Positions 56,561 through 64,000 of a stretch of 64,000 bases of DNA are shown here, piece by piece. The number at the start of each line of letters is the position of its first letter. The first letter of the stretch is position 1. Made by a program: the position numbers and the translations under genes. Source of the stretch: Bacteroidia bacterium 43-41 (lineage in GTDB: Bacteria > Bacteroidota > Bacteroidia > Bacteroidales > Dysgonomonadaceae); contig MKTD01000033.1 of NCBI GenBank assembly GCA_001898165.1, positions 20,264-84,263 on the forward strand, written 5' to 3'. The notes under the pieces are model-generated. The model ran no database searches and had not been told where the DNA came from. It saw only the letters and a list, made by a program, of their open reading frames with translations.

Positions 56561-57439
56561 ATGAAAAAGGAAAGTCTCTTAATTACAATCTTTACACCCA
56601 CTTACAATAGAGCAAATACACTTAGAAGATTATATGAAAGTTTAATTCAGCAAACATCAAACTTTTTCGAGTGGCTGATTGTCGATGATGGCTCCACTGA
56701 TAATACTGAAGATCTAGTAAAAAATTTTATTGATGACGATAAAATAAAAATTTCATATGTAAAACAAAACAACCAAGGAAAGCATATTGCTATTAATACC
56801 GGTTTGAATTTGGCTCAAGGAGATTTGTTTTTTATTGTTGACAGTGATGATTATCTCACATTAGATGCAATTGAAACAATAAAGGAAAATTTGCATGAAT
56901 TCGAAGACGTGAATGTTTGCGGTTTAGTTTTTAACAGAATATTTAGTAATGGTCTAAAAATTGGGAAACAGACTAGTTTAATGAGAATTAAAGCGAGTTT
57001 GTTTAATCTTAAATTTAAATTAAGACTACAAGGAGATAAAGCTGAAATATTCAAAACTGAAATTCTTAAACAGTATCCTTTTCCCCAATTTAATGATGAA
57101 AAATTCTCACCAGAGGCACTTATAATGTTTAGAATGTCAGGGCCCTATGACATCGTTTATATAAACAAGAATATATATGTGTGTGAATACTTAGATGAAG
57201 GATTAACGGCAAATATCATAAAAATAAGAATGCAGAGTGCTGTGGCAAGTACACTATACTATAAAGAACACTTATTTCGTTCTCCTAATTTGTTGCAAAA
57301 GTTTAAATCAGCTATCAATTTTTATCGTTTTAAAGAAAATAATAAAATAATTAAAGCTACACTACCATTTCCATATTCACTTATGAAACCTTTAGGTATA
57401 TTGATGTATTTAAAAGACAAGAAGAAAATTATCCAATGA
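56561..57439 (+). CDS. glycosyltransferase family 2
   Basis: 292 residues. TIFTPTYNRANTLRRLYESL, VDDGSTDNTE and IVDSDDYLT form the GT-A nucleotide-sugar site. The stop overlaps the next gene by ATGA. Confidence 0.85.
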   Translation: MKKESLLITIFTPTYNRANTLRRLYESLIQQTSNFFEWLIVDDGSTDNTEDLVKNFIDDDKIKISYVKQNNQGKHIAINTGLNLAQGDLFFIVDSDDYLTLDAIETIKENLHEFEDVNVCGLVFNRIFSNGLKIGKQTSLMRIKASLFNLKFKLRLQGDKAEIFKTEILKQYPFPQFNDEKFSPEALIMFRMSGPYDIVYINKNIYVCEYLDEGLTANIIKIRMQSAVASTLYYKEHLFRSPNLLQKFKSAINFYRFKENNKIIKATLPFPYSLMKPLGILMYLKDKKKIIQ

Positions 57440-58533
57440 AAATAACTTTACTTTTTTTGGGAAGAAATGGTGCGGGGCCAAGATACAGTTTTTGTATGGC
57501 CAAGGCTTTAGTGAAAAATAGTAACATTTATTGTCAGGCTCTAATATCAAATAATGTAGATAATATTCAAGACTGGGAAAAATTGAAATATCATAGTAAT
57601 TTTGAATTGCTGACAATTGAAACATATAAGAATAAAAAAGAATTTTTTTTACGTTTTATTAATATATTTAGTTATAGTAAGATATCAAAGCTTATTACCA
57701 AGTTTAATCCTGACTGGATATATATCCCAATGGGAGCTCTATTGAATCCTGGAATATTTCTTTTTCTTAAAGGATACAAAAAGATATATACACTACATGA
57801 TCCGACACAACATATCGGGGAAAAGTCTGTATTTTTAGAGGCTTTAAGAAAAATTGAAATTCGCAATAGTTGCAGAATCATACTATTAAACAGATTCTTT
57901 AAAAATCTGACAATCAATAAATACAGAGTTTGCGAGAACGACATTACAATTATTCCCCATGCAGGCTTTTTCAAGAGTTCTAAACCCACTTTTCACAAAG
58001 AGTTTCAATTCAAAATCTTATTCATAGGTCGTATAGAAAAATACAAAGGAATTCCACTACTTATAGAGGCATATCATAAAGTCGTTCAACAAATTCCAAA
58101 ATTAAAACTAATAATAGCGGGCAAAGGAGATATAACACCATATAAAATATCACTAAATAATGATTTATCAAGTAACATCGAGATTATAAATAAATGGCTA
58201 ACGGACAGCGAGATTGAGTTATTAATAGAAGAATCAGATTTTGTGGTTTTACCTTATATAGATGCTAGCCAATCAGGAGTAATTCCTATAGCATTCGGAA
58301 ACGGAAGGACAGTAATTGCGACCAATGTTGGAGCTTTATCAGAACAAGTGCCTAAAGGAATTGGTTTTACGGTGGAAGCCAATAGTGACGATATTTTACG
58401 AAAGATTATTAGTATATATGAAAATGGAATAGAAGAACTCAATAAGTTGAATTATAATGCTTATACTTATGCCAATGAGAATTTAACATGGGATTCTTCT
58501 GCTAACCAGCTAATCAATTTTTTAAAGAAATGA
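57436..58533 (+). CDS. glycosyltransferase family 4
   Basis: 365 residues, GT-B fold. ILFIGRIEKYKGIPLLIEAY begins the C-terminal domain, and VVLPYIDASQSGVIPIAFGNGR carries the donor-binding site in which the usual E-x7-E is modified. Overlaps both neighbours by 4 nt. Confidence 0.83.
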   Translation: MKITLLFLGRNGAGPRYSFCMAKALVKNSNIYCQALISNNVDNIQDWEKLKYHSNFELLTIETYKNKKEFFLRFINIFSYSKISKLITKFNPDWIYIPMGALLNPGIFLFLKGYKKIYTLHDPTQHIGEKSVFLEALRKIEIRNSCRIILLNRFFKNLTINKYRVCENDITIIPHAGFFKSSKPTFHKEFQFKILFIGRIEKYKGIPLLIEAYHKVVQQIPKLKLIIAGKGDITPYKISLNNDLSSNIEIINKWLTDSEIELLIEESDFVVLPYIDASQSGVIPIAFGNGRTVIATNVGALSEQVPKGIGFTVEANSDDILRKIISIYENGIEELNKLNYNAYTYANENLTWDSSANQLINFLKK

Positions 58534-59588
58534 AAACTTTAATTTTGACTATTTTATCTTTTTCTGTTGTATGTTTTAATTGCATGTCTCAGTCTAAATA
58601 TAGCGTGATGAAAGTTCCTATTTCAATATCAGAAAAATATCGAGATTTTTATCCGCAACCAAAGTCAAATAAAAAGATTTTTTATTTAGATACGGTGGTC
58701 CCAAAAGAAAATAAAAACAAAGATTATACTGAAATTATCCAAAAAGTAATTGATGTTAATAGTTATATTGTTATGCCTAATTATCCTGTCTATATAAATA
58801 AAAATGGTCTGAAAATATCCTCGGATAAAACTATTTATTTTCAAAAAATCTCTCAAATTATATTTAAAGGTCCTGCTGATTCTAGGGAAAGTGATATTTT
58901 AAAAGTTTACAAAGCCAAAAATGTTAAAATTTATAATCCTAATATTGTAGGAAGTAAATTTCAAAATGAAAAACAATGGGGTGAGTGGAGTGCGGGAATT
59001 GCTATCTTGGGTTCAGATAATGTTGAAATATATAATGCTTATATTTCGGAAACTTATGGAGATGGTATCATTTTAGCTGATCAATCAAGAAATATTATTA
59101 TATATGGTGGATGGATAGACCAAGCAAGAAGAGATGGGATATCTATAACTTCTGGAATTAATGTATCAATATCTAATTTGACTATCTCAAATACAACAGG
59201 AACACTACCTATGTGTGGAATACAAATCGAACCTGACTGGCCGACAGATAATTTAGAAAATATTGTCATACGTAATGTAATTGGATTTAACAACGGTAAT
59301 GCAACAATAAACACAAACGTAGGTCCCATGAATAGTAATGAAAAAGAATACGGAAAAAGAATCAGTATCACGCAGGAAAATATAACAGACTATTATTCAA
59401 CTTTTGCAATTGGCTTTGTGATGAATGCAGATAATTCAAAATATACGCCAGCTGGGATTATTAGAGTGAAAAATATTAAATCTTTTTCAAGTAAAAACTT
59501 TATGTGGAAAGATGGGGGTAAATCAAACGTAATAATAAAGGCAACTTCTTTGACTGATAAAAATGGAAAAACAATCTTGCTTGACTAA
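58530..59588 (+). CDS. secreted right-handed beta-helix protein
   Basis: 352 residues with a signal peptide (ILTILSFSVVCFNCMSQ). Repeated short turns (NVKIYNPNIVG, NVEIYNAYIS, NIIIYGGWIDQ, NVSISNLTIS, ENIVIRNVIG) indicate a parallel beta-helix of about 8-10 coils, as in pectate lyases and alginate epimerases. A periplasmic lyase, epimerase or hydrolase for the polymer is possible. No catalytic set is assignable by eye. It overlaps glycosyltransferase genes at both ends. Confidence 0.75.
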   Translation: MKTLILTILSFSVVCFNCMSQSKYSVMKVPISISEKYRDFYPQPKSNKKIFYLDTVVPKENKNKDYTEIIQKVIDVNSYIVMPNYPVYINKNGLKISSDKTIYFQKISQIIFKGPADSRESDILKVYKAKNVKIYNPNIVGSKFQNEKQWGEWSAGIAILGSDNVEIYNAYISETYGDGIILADQSRNIIIYGGWIDQARRDGISITSGINVSISNLTISNTTGTLPMCGIQIEPDWPTDNLENIVIRNVIGFNNGNATINTNVGPMNSNEKEYGKRISITQENITDYYSTFAIGFVMNADNSKYTPAGIIRVKNIKSFSSKNFMWKDGGKSNVIIKATSLTDKNGKTILLD

Positions 59589-60765
59589 AAAAAAGCTTTA
59601 CCGCATTTCGACTGTTCCTATGTCTCTAAATCTACTACTCCAAGGACAATTAAAATTTTTAAATCAGTTTTATAAAGTCGTTGGTATATCAGACTTCGGC
59701 AAGGATTTGAATGAAGTACAAAATAGAGAAGGAATTGAAACTCGAGTAGTAGGGATGAAAAGAGAAATATCTATTTTAAAGGATTTTATTTCACTCGTAA
59801 AACTTTCTTTGCTTTTTAGAAAAGAGAAGCCTTTTATTGTGCATACCATAACCCCTAAAGCAGGTTTACTATCTATGATCGCTGCAAAAATTACCGGGGT
59901 TCCAATAAGGATGCATACTTTTACAGGACTAATTTTCCCTTCAAAATCGGGATTAATGCAAAAACTACTTGTTAAGATGGATCAACTTTTATGTTGCGCT
60001 GCCACTAACATTTATCCGGAAGGGGAAGGTGTAAAAAATGATTTGTTGAAATATAAAATAACAAAAAAACCGCTAAAAATATTAGCTAATGGAAATGTGA
60101 ACGGAATTGACGTATCTCATTTTAATCCCGCCTTATTTTCAGAGGAGAAGAAAGATAAATTTCGGTACAAGCTAAGTATGTGCAAAGAAGATTTTGTATT
60201 TATTTTCATAGGCCGTTTGGTGAAAGATAAGGGAATAAACGAACTGGTTTCGGCATTTTCTAAACTGAAAACTCAAAATTGCAAACTTCTCCTTGTTGGG
60301 CCTAAGGAACAGGATTTATATCCTTTGTTACCCGAAACACTTCACGAGGTAGAAACGAACGAAAATATTGTTTACGTGGGCTACCAAGATGATGTGCGAC
60401 CTTATTTGGCGATAGCTGACGCACTAGTTTTTCCAAGTTATCGTGAAGGCTTTCCCAATGTCGTAATACAAGCCGGGGCAATGGGATTACCGAGTATTGT
60501 TACAGACATTAACGGTAGCAATGAAATCATCATTGAAGGGAAAAACGGGAAAATAATACCTTCTAAAGATGAAAATGCCCTTCTAAGAGACATGAAATAT
60601 TTTATTGAAAATCCCGAAGAAGTAAAACACATGGCCAATGAATCCCGTCCACTTATCGTCTCACGATATGAACAAAAGATGGTCTGGGGAGCTTTGTTAA
60701 AGGAATACAAACGGTTGGAAACAGAATATGAGAACCGAAAAGATCATGTACAAACACTTTTTTAA
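59563..60765 (+). CDS. glycosyltransferase family 4
   Basis: 400 residues, GT-B fold. The N-terminal part has HTITPKAGLLSMIAAKITGV, and the C-terminal part FIFIGRLVKDKGINELVSAF and the donor site PSYREGFPNVVIQAGAMGLP. Resembles transferases acting next to a PglC-type initiator, such as PglA-like enzymes. Overlaps the preceding gene by 26 nt and the next by 20 nt. Confidence 0.87.
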   Translation: MEKQSCLTKKKLYRISTVPMSLNLLLQGQLKFLNQFYKVVGISDFGKDLNEVQNREGIETRVVGMKREISILKDFISLVKLSLLFRKEKPFIVHTITPKAGLLSMIAAKITGVPIRMHTFTGLIFPSKSGLMQKLLVKMDQLLCCAATNIYPEGEGVKNDLLKYKITKKPLKILANGNVNGIDVSHFNPALFSEEKKDKFRYKLSMCKEDFVFIFIGRLVKDKGINELVSAFSKLKTQNCKLLLVGPKEQDLYPLLPETLHEVETNENIVYVGYQDDVRPYLAIADALVFPSYREGFPNVVIQAGAMGLPSIVTDINGSNEIIIEGKNGKIIPSKDENALLRDMKYFIENPEEVKHMANESRPLIVSRYEQKMVWGALLKEYKRLETEYENRKDHVQTLF

Positions 60766-61351
60766 ACGAACGATAGACCTCCTACTCTCCCTAATAGGTT
60801 TTATCATAATTAGCCCTCTTTTCCTACTGTTGTGGATATGGCTGTCTATTGCCAACAAGGGAGCAGGAGCTTTCTTTTTTCAGGAGCGGCCGGGGAAAGA
60901 GGAGAAGATATTCAGGGTGATCAAATTCAAAACGATGACCGACGAGAGGGATGCATCAGGCAAACTGCTGCCGGATGCCAGACGACTGACACGTGTGGGG
61001 CGCTTTGTCCGTTCTACTTCGCTTGATGAAATTCCACAATTGCTGAATGTGATCAAAGGGGATATGTCGCTGATAGGGCCTCGTCCGTTGCTGATACAAT
61101 ACCTCCCACTCTATAACGACTTTCAGAAACGCCGTCACAAAGTACGTCCGGGCATTACGGGCTGGGCGCAGATTAACGGACGGAATGCCATCAGTTGGCA
61201 ACAAAAATTTGAGTATGACGTATGGTACGTTGACCATATTTCGTTATCTTTGGACTTTAAAATCTTGTTGAAAACCATCCAGAAGGTATTCAAACGAGAA
61301 GGTATTAGTTCAGACACAAGCGCAACAATGGAACCTTTTAAAGGAAATTGA
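60746..61351 (+). CDS. PglC-like initiating sugar-phosphate transferase
   Basis: Small (201-residue) monotopic phosphoglycosyl transferase. Starts MYKHFFKRTIDLLLSLIGF (re-entrant helix), FFQERPGKEEKIFRVIKFKT, the catalytic Asp-Glu pair in STSLDEIPQ, and RPGITGWAQINGRN. Transfers a sugar-1-phosphate to undecaprenyl phosphate. An ATG at 60728 would add six residues. Base composition returns toward that of the flanks here. Confidence 0.9.
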   Translation: MYKHFFKRTIDLLLSLIGFIIISPLFLLLWIWLSIANKGAGAFFFQERPGKEEKIFRVIKFKTMTDERDASGKLLPDARRLTRVGRFVRSTSLDEIPQLLNVIKGDMSLIGPRPLLIQYLPLYNDFQKRRHKVRPGITGWAQINGRNAISWQQKFEYDVWYVDHISLSLDFKILLKTIQKVFKREGISSDTSATMEPFKGN

Positions 61352-61364
61352 ATATTAAAGATAT

Positions 61365-61973
61365 ATGTATTTATACGGAGCAAGCGGACACGCAAAAGTA
61401 ATCATAGACTCGTTGAAAGCCTTGAAAATTTTTGTTTCAGGGCTTTTTGATGATAATCCGGAAGTGAAAAAACTTTTGGATTACACGGTATATGGGTCCT
61501 TTGATAAGAAACGACTGGGAGACGAGGAATTGATTATCTCGGTTGGGCTCAACAATATCAGAAAAAAAATAGTAGAGAAACTTCCTTTCGATATCTCTTA
61601 TGGTAATGTAATTCATCCTTCGGCAATCATTTCAGGCTACGCATCCATAGGTAAAGGAACGGTGGTGATGCAAGGAGCCATTATCCAATCGAGCGTGACA
61701 ATTGGTAACCATTGTATTATCAACACCGGTGCGTCCGTCGATCATGACTGTCACATAGGCGATTTCGTTCATATATCACCCCACGCTACTCTCTGCGGAA
61801 ATGTTTCGGTGGGTGAAGGCAGCCAGGTAGGTGCAGGAGCTGTAGTGATTCCGGGAATAAAGATTGGCAAGTGGAGCCTTGTTGCGGCGGGTGCAGTAGT
61901 ATTGAAAGATGTCCCGGACAATGTACTTGTTTTGGGCAATCCGGCAAGAGTGGTAAAAAAAATCAATATATGA
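61365..61973 (+). CDS. PglD-like acetyltransferase (left-handed beta-helix)
   Basis: 202 residues. N-terminal Rossmann-like nucleotide-sugar domain (YGASGHAKVIIDSL) and a C-terminal hexapeptide-repeat helix (GKGTVVMQGAIIQSSVTIGN, HDCHIGDFVHISPHATLCG), as in PglD and NeuD. With the neighbouring aminotransferase it would N-acetylate a UDP-4-amino sugar. The stop overlaps the next start (ATGA). Confidence 0.87.
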   Translation: MYLYGASGHAKVIIDSLKALKIFVSGLFDDNPEVKKLLDYTVYGSFDKKRLGDEELIISVGLNNIRKKIVEKLPFDISYGNVIHPSAIISGYASIGKGTVVMQGAIIQSSVTIGNHCIINTGASVDHDCHIGDFVHISPHATLCGNVSVGEGSQVGAGAVVIPGIKIGKWSLVAAGAVVLKDVPDNVLVLGNPARVVKKINI

Positions 61974-63112
61974 GTAATAAACGTATTTGGCTCTCTCTGG
62001 CCCATATGGGTGGGCAGGAGCAGCGGTTTATTCAGGAGGCGTTCGACACCAACTGGGTGGTGCCCCTGGGGCCCAATGTGAACGGGTTTGAGAAAGATTT
62101 AGAGAAATTCTTGAGTGAGAAACATGTGGTGGCCTTGAGCGCCGGAACGGCGGCTATCCACTTGGGGCTGATCCAGCTGGGGGTGGACCCAGGCGATGAA
62201 GTAATCTGCCAGAGTTTTACCTTCGCGGCATCGGCTAATCCCATTAAGTATCTGGGCGCCACACCTATTTTTGTGGACAGTGAACCGGATACATGGGACA
62301 TGTGTCCCGACCATCTTCGTGAAGCAATAGAAGACCGCATAGCAAAAACGGGGAAAAAACCGAAAGCAATTATTCCGGTCCATCTGTACGGGATGCCGGC
62401 GAAGATGGATGAAATAATGGCCATTGCCGGACAATACGAAATTCCGGTATTGGAGGACGCAGCGGAGGCATTGGGCTCTGAATACAAAGGGAGGAAGTGC
62501 GGCACATTCGGTGAGTTTGCCTGCCTTTCGTTCAACGGGAACAAGATGATCACTACTTCGGGCGGAGGGGCGCTGGTGTGCAGCACGGAGGAGGAAGCCA
62601 AACGAACCATGTTCTACGCCACCCAGGCGCGTGACCAGGCACCGCACTACCAGCATTCACACATCGGGTATAACTACCGGATGAGCAATATATGCGCCGG
62701 CATTGGCCGGGGACAGATAATGGTACTGGAGGATCATATCGCCCGCCGCCGGGAGATCAATCGGCTTTATCGGGGACTGCTGAAAGAGGTGCCGGGGATA
62801 TCGTTTCATACGAACCCATCGGCAGAATTTAATTCGAACTACTGGCTGACCTGCATCATCGTGAACCCCGATACAGCAGGTTTCACACGGGAGGATATCC
62901 GGCTGAAAATGGAGGAGGAGAATATTGAAACACGCCCGCTATGGAAGCCGATGCACCTGCAACCGGTATTCGCTAGCGCACCCTATTATGGCGACGATAC
63001 GGCCGAAAAACTCTTCAATAACGGACTCTGCCTCCCCTCTGGCCCAACACTGACAAACGAGGATATTGAGCGTGTGGCATCAGTCATCAAGGAATATCTA
63101 TTGAAGCGATAA
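61970..63112 (+). CDS. PglE-like DegT/DnrJ/EryC1 aminotransferase
   Basis: 380 residues, PLP-dependent sugar aminotransferase. SAGTAAIHLGLIQLGV, VLEDAAEALGSEYKG and the PLP lysine in SFNGNKMITTSGGG are conserved. A longer frame from 61871 would overlap pglD by 100 nt and is rejected. Together PglC, PglD and PglE fit synthesis and loading of a diacetamido-bacillosamine-like sugar. The 4,6-dehydratase PglF is not in the window. Confidence 0.9.
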   Translation: MSNKRIWLSLAHMGGQEQRFIQEAFDTNWVVPLGPNVNGFEKDLEKFLSEKHVVALSAGTAAIHLGLIQLGVDPGDEVICQSFTFAASANPIKYLGATPIFVDSEPDTWDMCPDHLREAIEDRIAKTGKKPKAIIPVHLYGMPAKMDEIMAIAGQYEIPVLEDAAEALGSEYKGRKCGTFGEFACLSFNGNKMITTSGGGALVCSTEEEAKRTMFYATQARDQAPHYQHSHIGYNYRMSNICAGIGRGQIMVLEDHIARRREINRLYRGLLKEVPGISFHTNPSAEFNSNYWLTCIIVNPDTAGFTREDIRLKMEEENIETRPLWKPMHLQPVFASAPYYGDDTAEKLFNNGLCLPSGPTLTNEDIERVASVIKEYLLKR

Positions 63113-63184
63113 ACGCCACCATTTGACTAGCTTGCAGTCTCTATGGAATGAAATTCCGGTTAATGAAACAAAAATAACATTGCT

Positions 63185-63491
63185 ATGCTGATCAACAAAA
63201 AATTATTAGACGAAGTGACGGCCAAGGCGAAAACCAATGAACGCCTACGAATTTTAACCTGCACGACAGTTTGGAGGCTAAGGCGCAGCGGCTGCTCAAC
63301 GCACTGGAACCCGGAACAATATTGCCTGTACACAGGCATCGGCATACGGCGGAAACATATATCGTACTCCGCGGCAGCATTCGGGTGTTGAGTACGGCAT
63401 CCATATCCCTGCCGGGCAATGGCACACTGGGCAGTCCCTATGCTCCCCTGCAGCCGGAGGATGTCTTACATCAAGTGCCGTGACTTTGCCG
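63185..63491 (+). pseudogene. frameshifted WbuC-type cupin
   Basis: Start MLINKKLLDEVTAKAKTNER continues, after a frameshift near 63252, as NFNLHDSLEAKAQRLLNALE and the cupin motif PVHRHRHTAETYIVLRG. A second shift near 63395 is needed to read GIHIPAGQWHT. Two or more lesions make it a pseudogene unless the sequence is wrong. wbuC is often the last gene of such loci. Confidence 0.8.
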
Positions 63492-63501
63492 ATTTATAGA
63501 C

Positions 63502-63858
63502 TCAAGTTGAAAGAGGGGAAATATCATTGTTTTCATCACCAGAAGGTTTCATAAAAATTTCAGTATTTATGATAGGAAGAGGATGATTTGACAAGCAGGT
63601 TCCTGCAGTCTTTGTCACCAAAATACCTCTCATCGCACCAATAGAAACACTCAATAATATAGGAATTACTCCCGAGTTATCTTCAATGGCTTTGTCTTTA
63701 AAAGTCAGATATTTTTCCAGATCATCGAATTCAAATAAATTGGAGGTCTCTAATTCTAATGCTTTTTTCCTTATTGGTTTAATTTCCTTATCTTCTGAAT
63801 TCTGTTCAAGAAGATGATAATACCGAACTATTGTCTTTAATTGGATATTTTGGAGCAT
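63502..63858 (-). CDS. hypothetical protein
   Basis: 118 residues, no recognised family. The middle (VIPILLSVSIGAMRGILV) is mildly hydrophobic. Its ATG falls in a terminal-repeat sequence (AGTATGCTCC), so the first residues may come from a mobile-element end and the frame may not be a real gene. Confidence 0.35.
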   Translation of the reverse strand: MLQNIQLKTIVRYYHLLEQNSEDKEIKPIRKKALELETSNLFEFDDLEKYLTFKDKAIEDNSGVIPILLSVSIGAMRGILVTKTAGTCLSNHPLPIINTEIFMKPSGDENNDISPLST

Positions 63859-63890
63859 ACTGACCCCCTATTCCGGGCATACTGACCCCC
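63855..63890. repeat. two IS21-like terminal repeats
   Basis: GCATACTGACCCCC occurs at 63855-63868 and 63877-63890, 22 bp apart, separated by TATTCCGG. Multiple spaced copies of such a C-rich sequence are typical of IS21-family ends. No istA or istB gene is visible, so this is a remnant or the edge of an element outside the window. Confidence 0.5.
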
Positions 63891-64000
63891 CCTGGAAATC
63901 AGGTTTAACTATAGTATTCCCCATTCTTTGTACTAAAATATCAGCAAGTTAAGCTAAAGATTTGTCATTGTTAAAAATACATAAACTTTTTAATTTCGAC

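Noticed and set aside
61871..61969. Cys-rich N-terminal extension of the PglE-like protein
   Set aside because: It is a shadow frame of pglD; MSNKRIWLSLAHMGG matches the family start.

Overview
The window looks like a chromosomal segment of a Bacteroidota, most likely an anaerobic or microaerophilic Bacteroidales. This rests on many promoters of the TTTG / TAnnTTTG type, few Shine-Dalgarno sequences, a NigD-like lipoprotein, a DUF2723 protein, a Na+-NQR operon, a UpxY-type antiterminator at the head of a capsule-type locus, and frequent ATGA gene overlaps. A family such as Dysgonomonadaceae is only a guess.

Layout: (1) 0-6.1 kb: M23/LysM peptidase, ndk, a large DUF2723 membrane protein and a polysaccharide deacetylase. 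(2) 6.2-12.3 kb: nqrABCDEF, closed by a clear terminator. (3) 12.3-16.3 kb, minus strand: an ECF sigma factor overlapping an anti-sigma-like protein with a beta-barrel C-terminus, a NigD-like lipoprotein and an EamA transporter. (4) 16.4-28.6 kb: a complete branched-chain amino acid operon, leuA-leuC-leuD-(second synthase, possibly citramalate synthase)-leuB-ilvD-ilvB-ilvH-ilvC. It is preceded by a 21-residue leader peptide rich in Ile/Leu/Val codons, a terminator hairpin and a matching antiterminator pairing, which together form a textbook-type attenuator. Long imperfect palindromes of one repeat family sit upstream of and inside this operon. (5) 28.6-35.5 kb: pabB-pabC, fmt, a DUF3078-like outer-membrane protein and rmlA-rmlC-rmlB.

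(6) 35.5-39.4 kb: an accessory island with two AbiEii-type nucleotidyltransferase toxin modules flanking a STAND-like ATPase. A degraded second copy of the same neighbourhood (ATPase 3' end and promoter about 97% identical over 187 bp) is followed by a truncated MNT nucleotidyltransferase. (7) 39.4-63.5 kb: an exopolysaccharide/capsule locus: UpxY, Wza, Wzz, Wzx, SDR, a MenD-like ThDP enzyme, pyruvyltransferase, six glycosyltransferases, Wzy, a beta-helix protein, an opposite-strand glycosidase-like lipoprotein, and PglC/PglD/PglE-type genes. The interior (43.6-60.7 kb) is visibly richer in A+T than its flanks. It carries a 1,637-bp insertion sequence with an intact 6-bp target duplication. 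(8) The right edge has a frameshifted wbuC cupin remnant, an unknown small gene and terminal repeats resembling those of IS21 elements.

The rml genes make activated deoxysugar intermediates (rmlD is not in view). The Pgl-type genes would prime the lipid carrier and modify a 4-amino sugar. The glycosyltransferases, Wzx, Wzy, Wzz and Wza would build and export the polymer, and UpxY would allow RNA polymerase to read through the locus.
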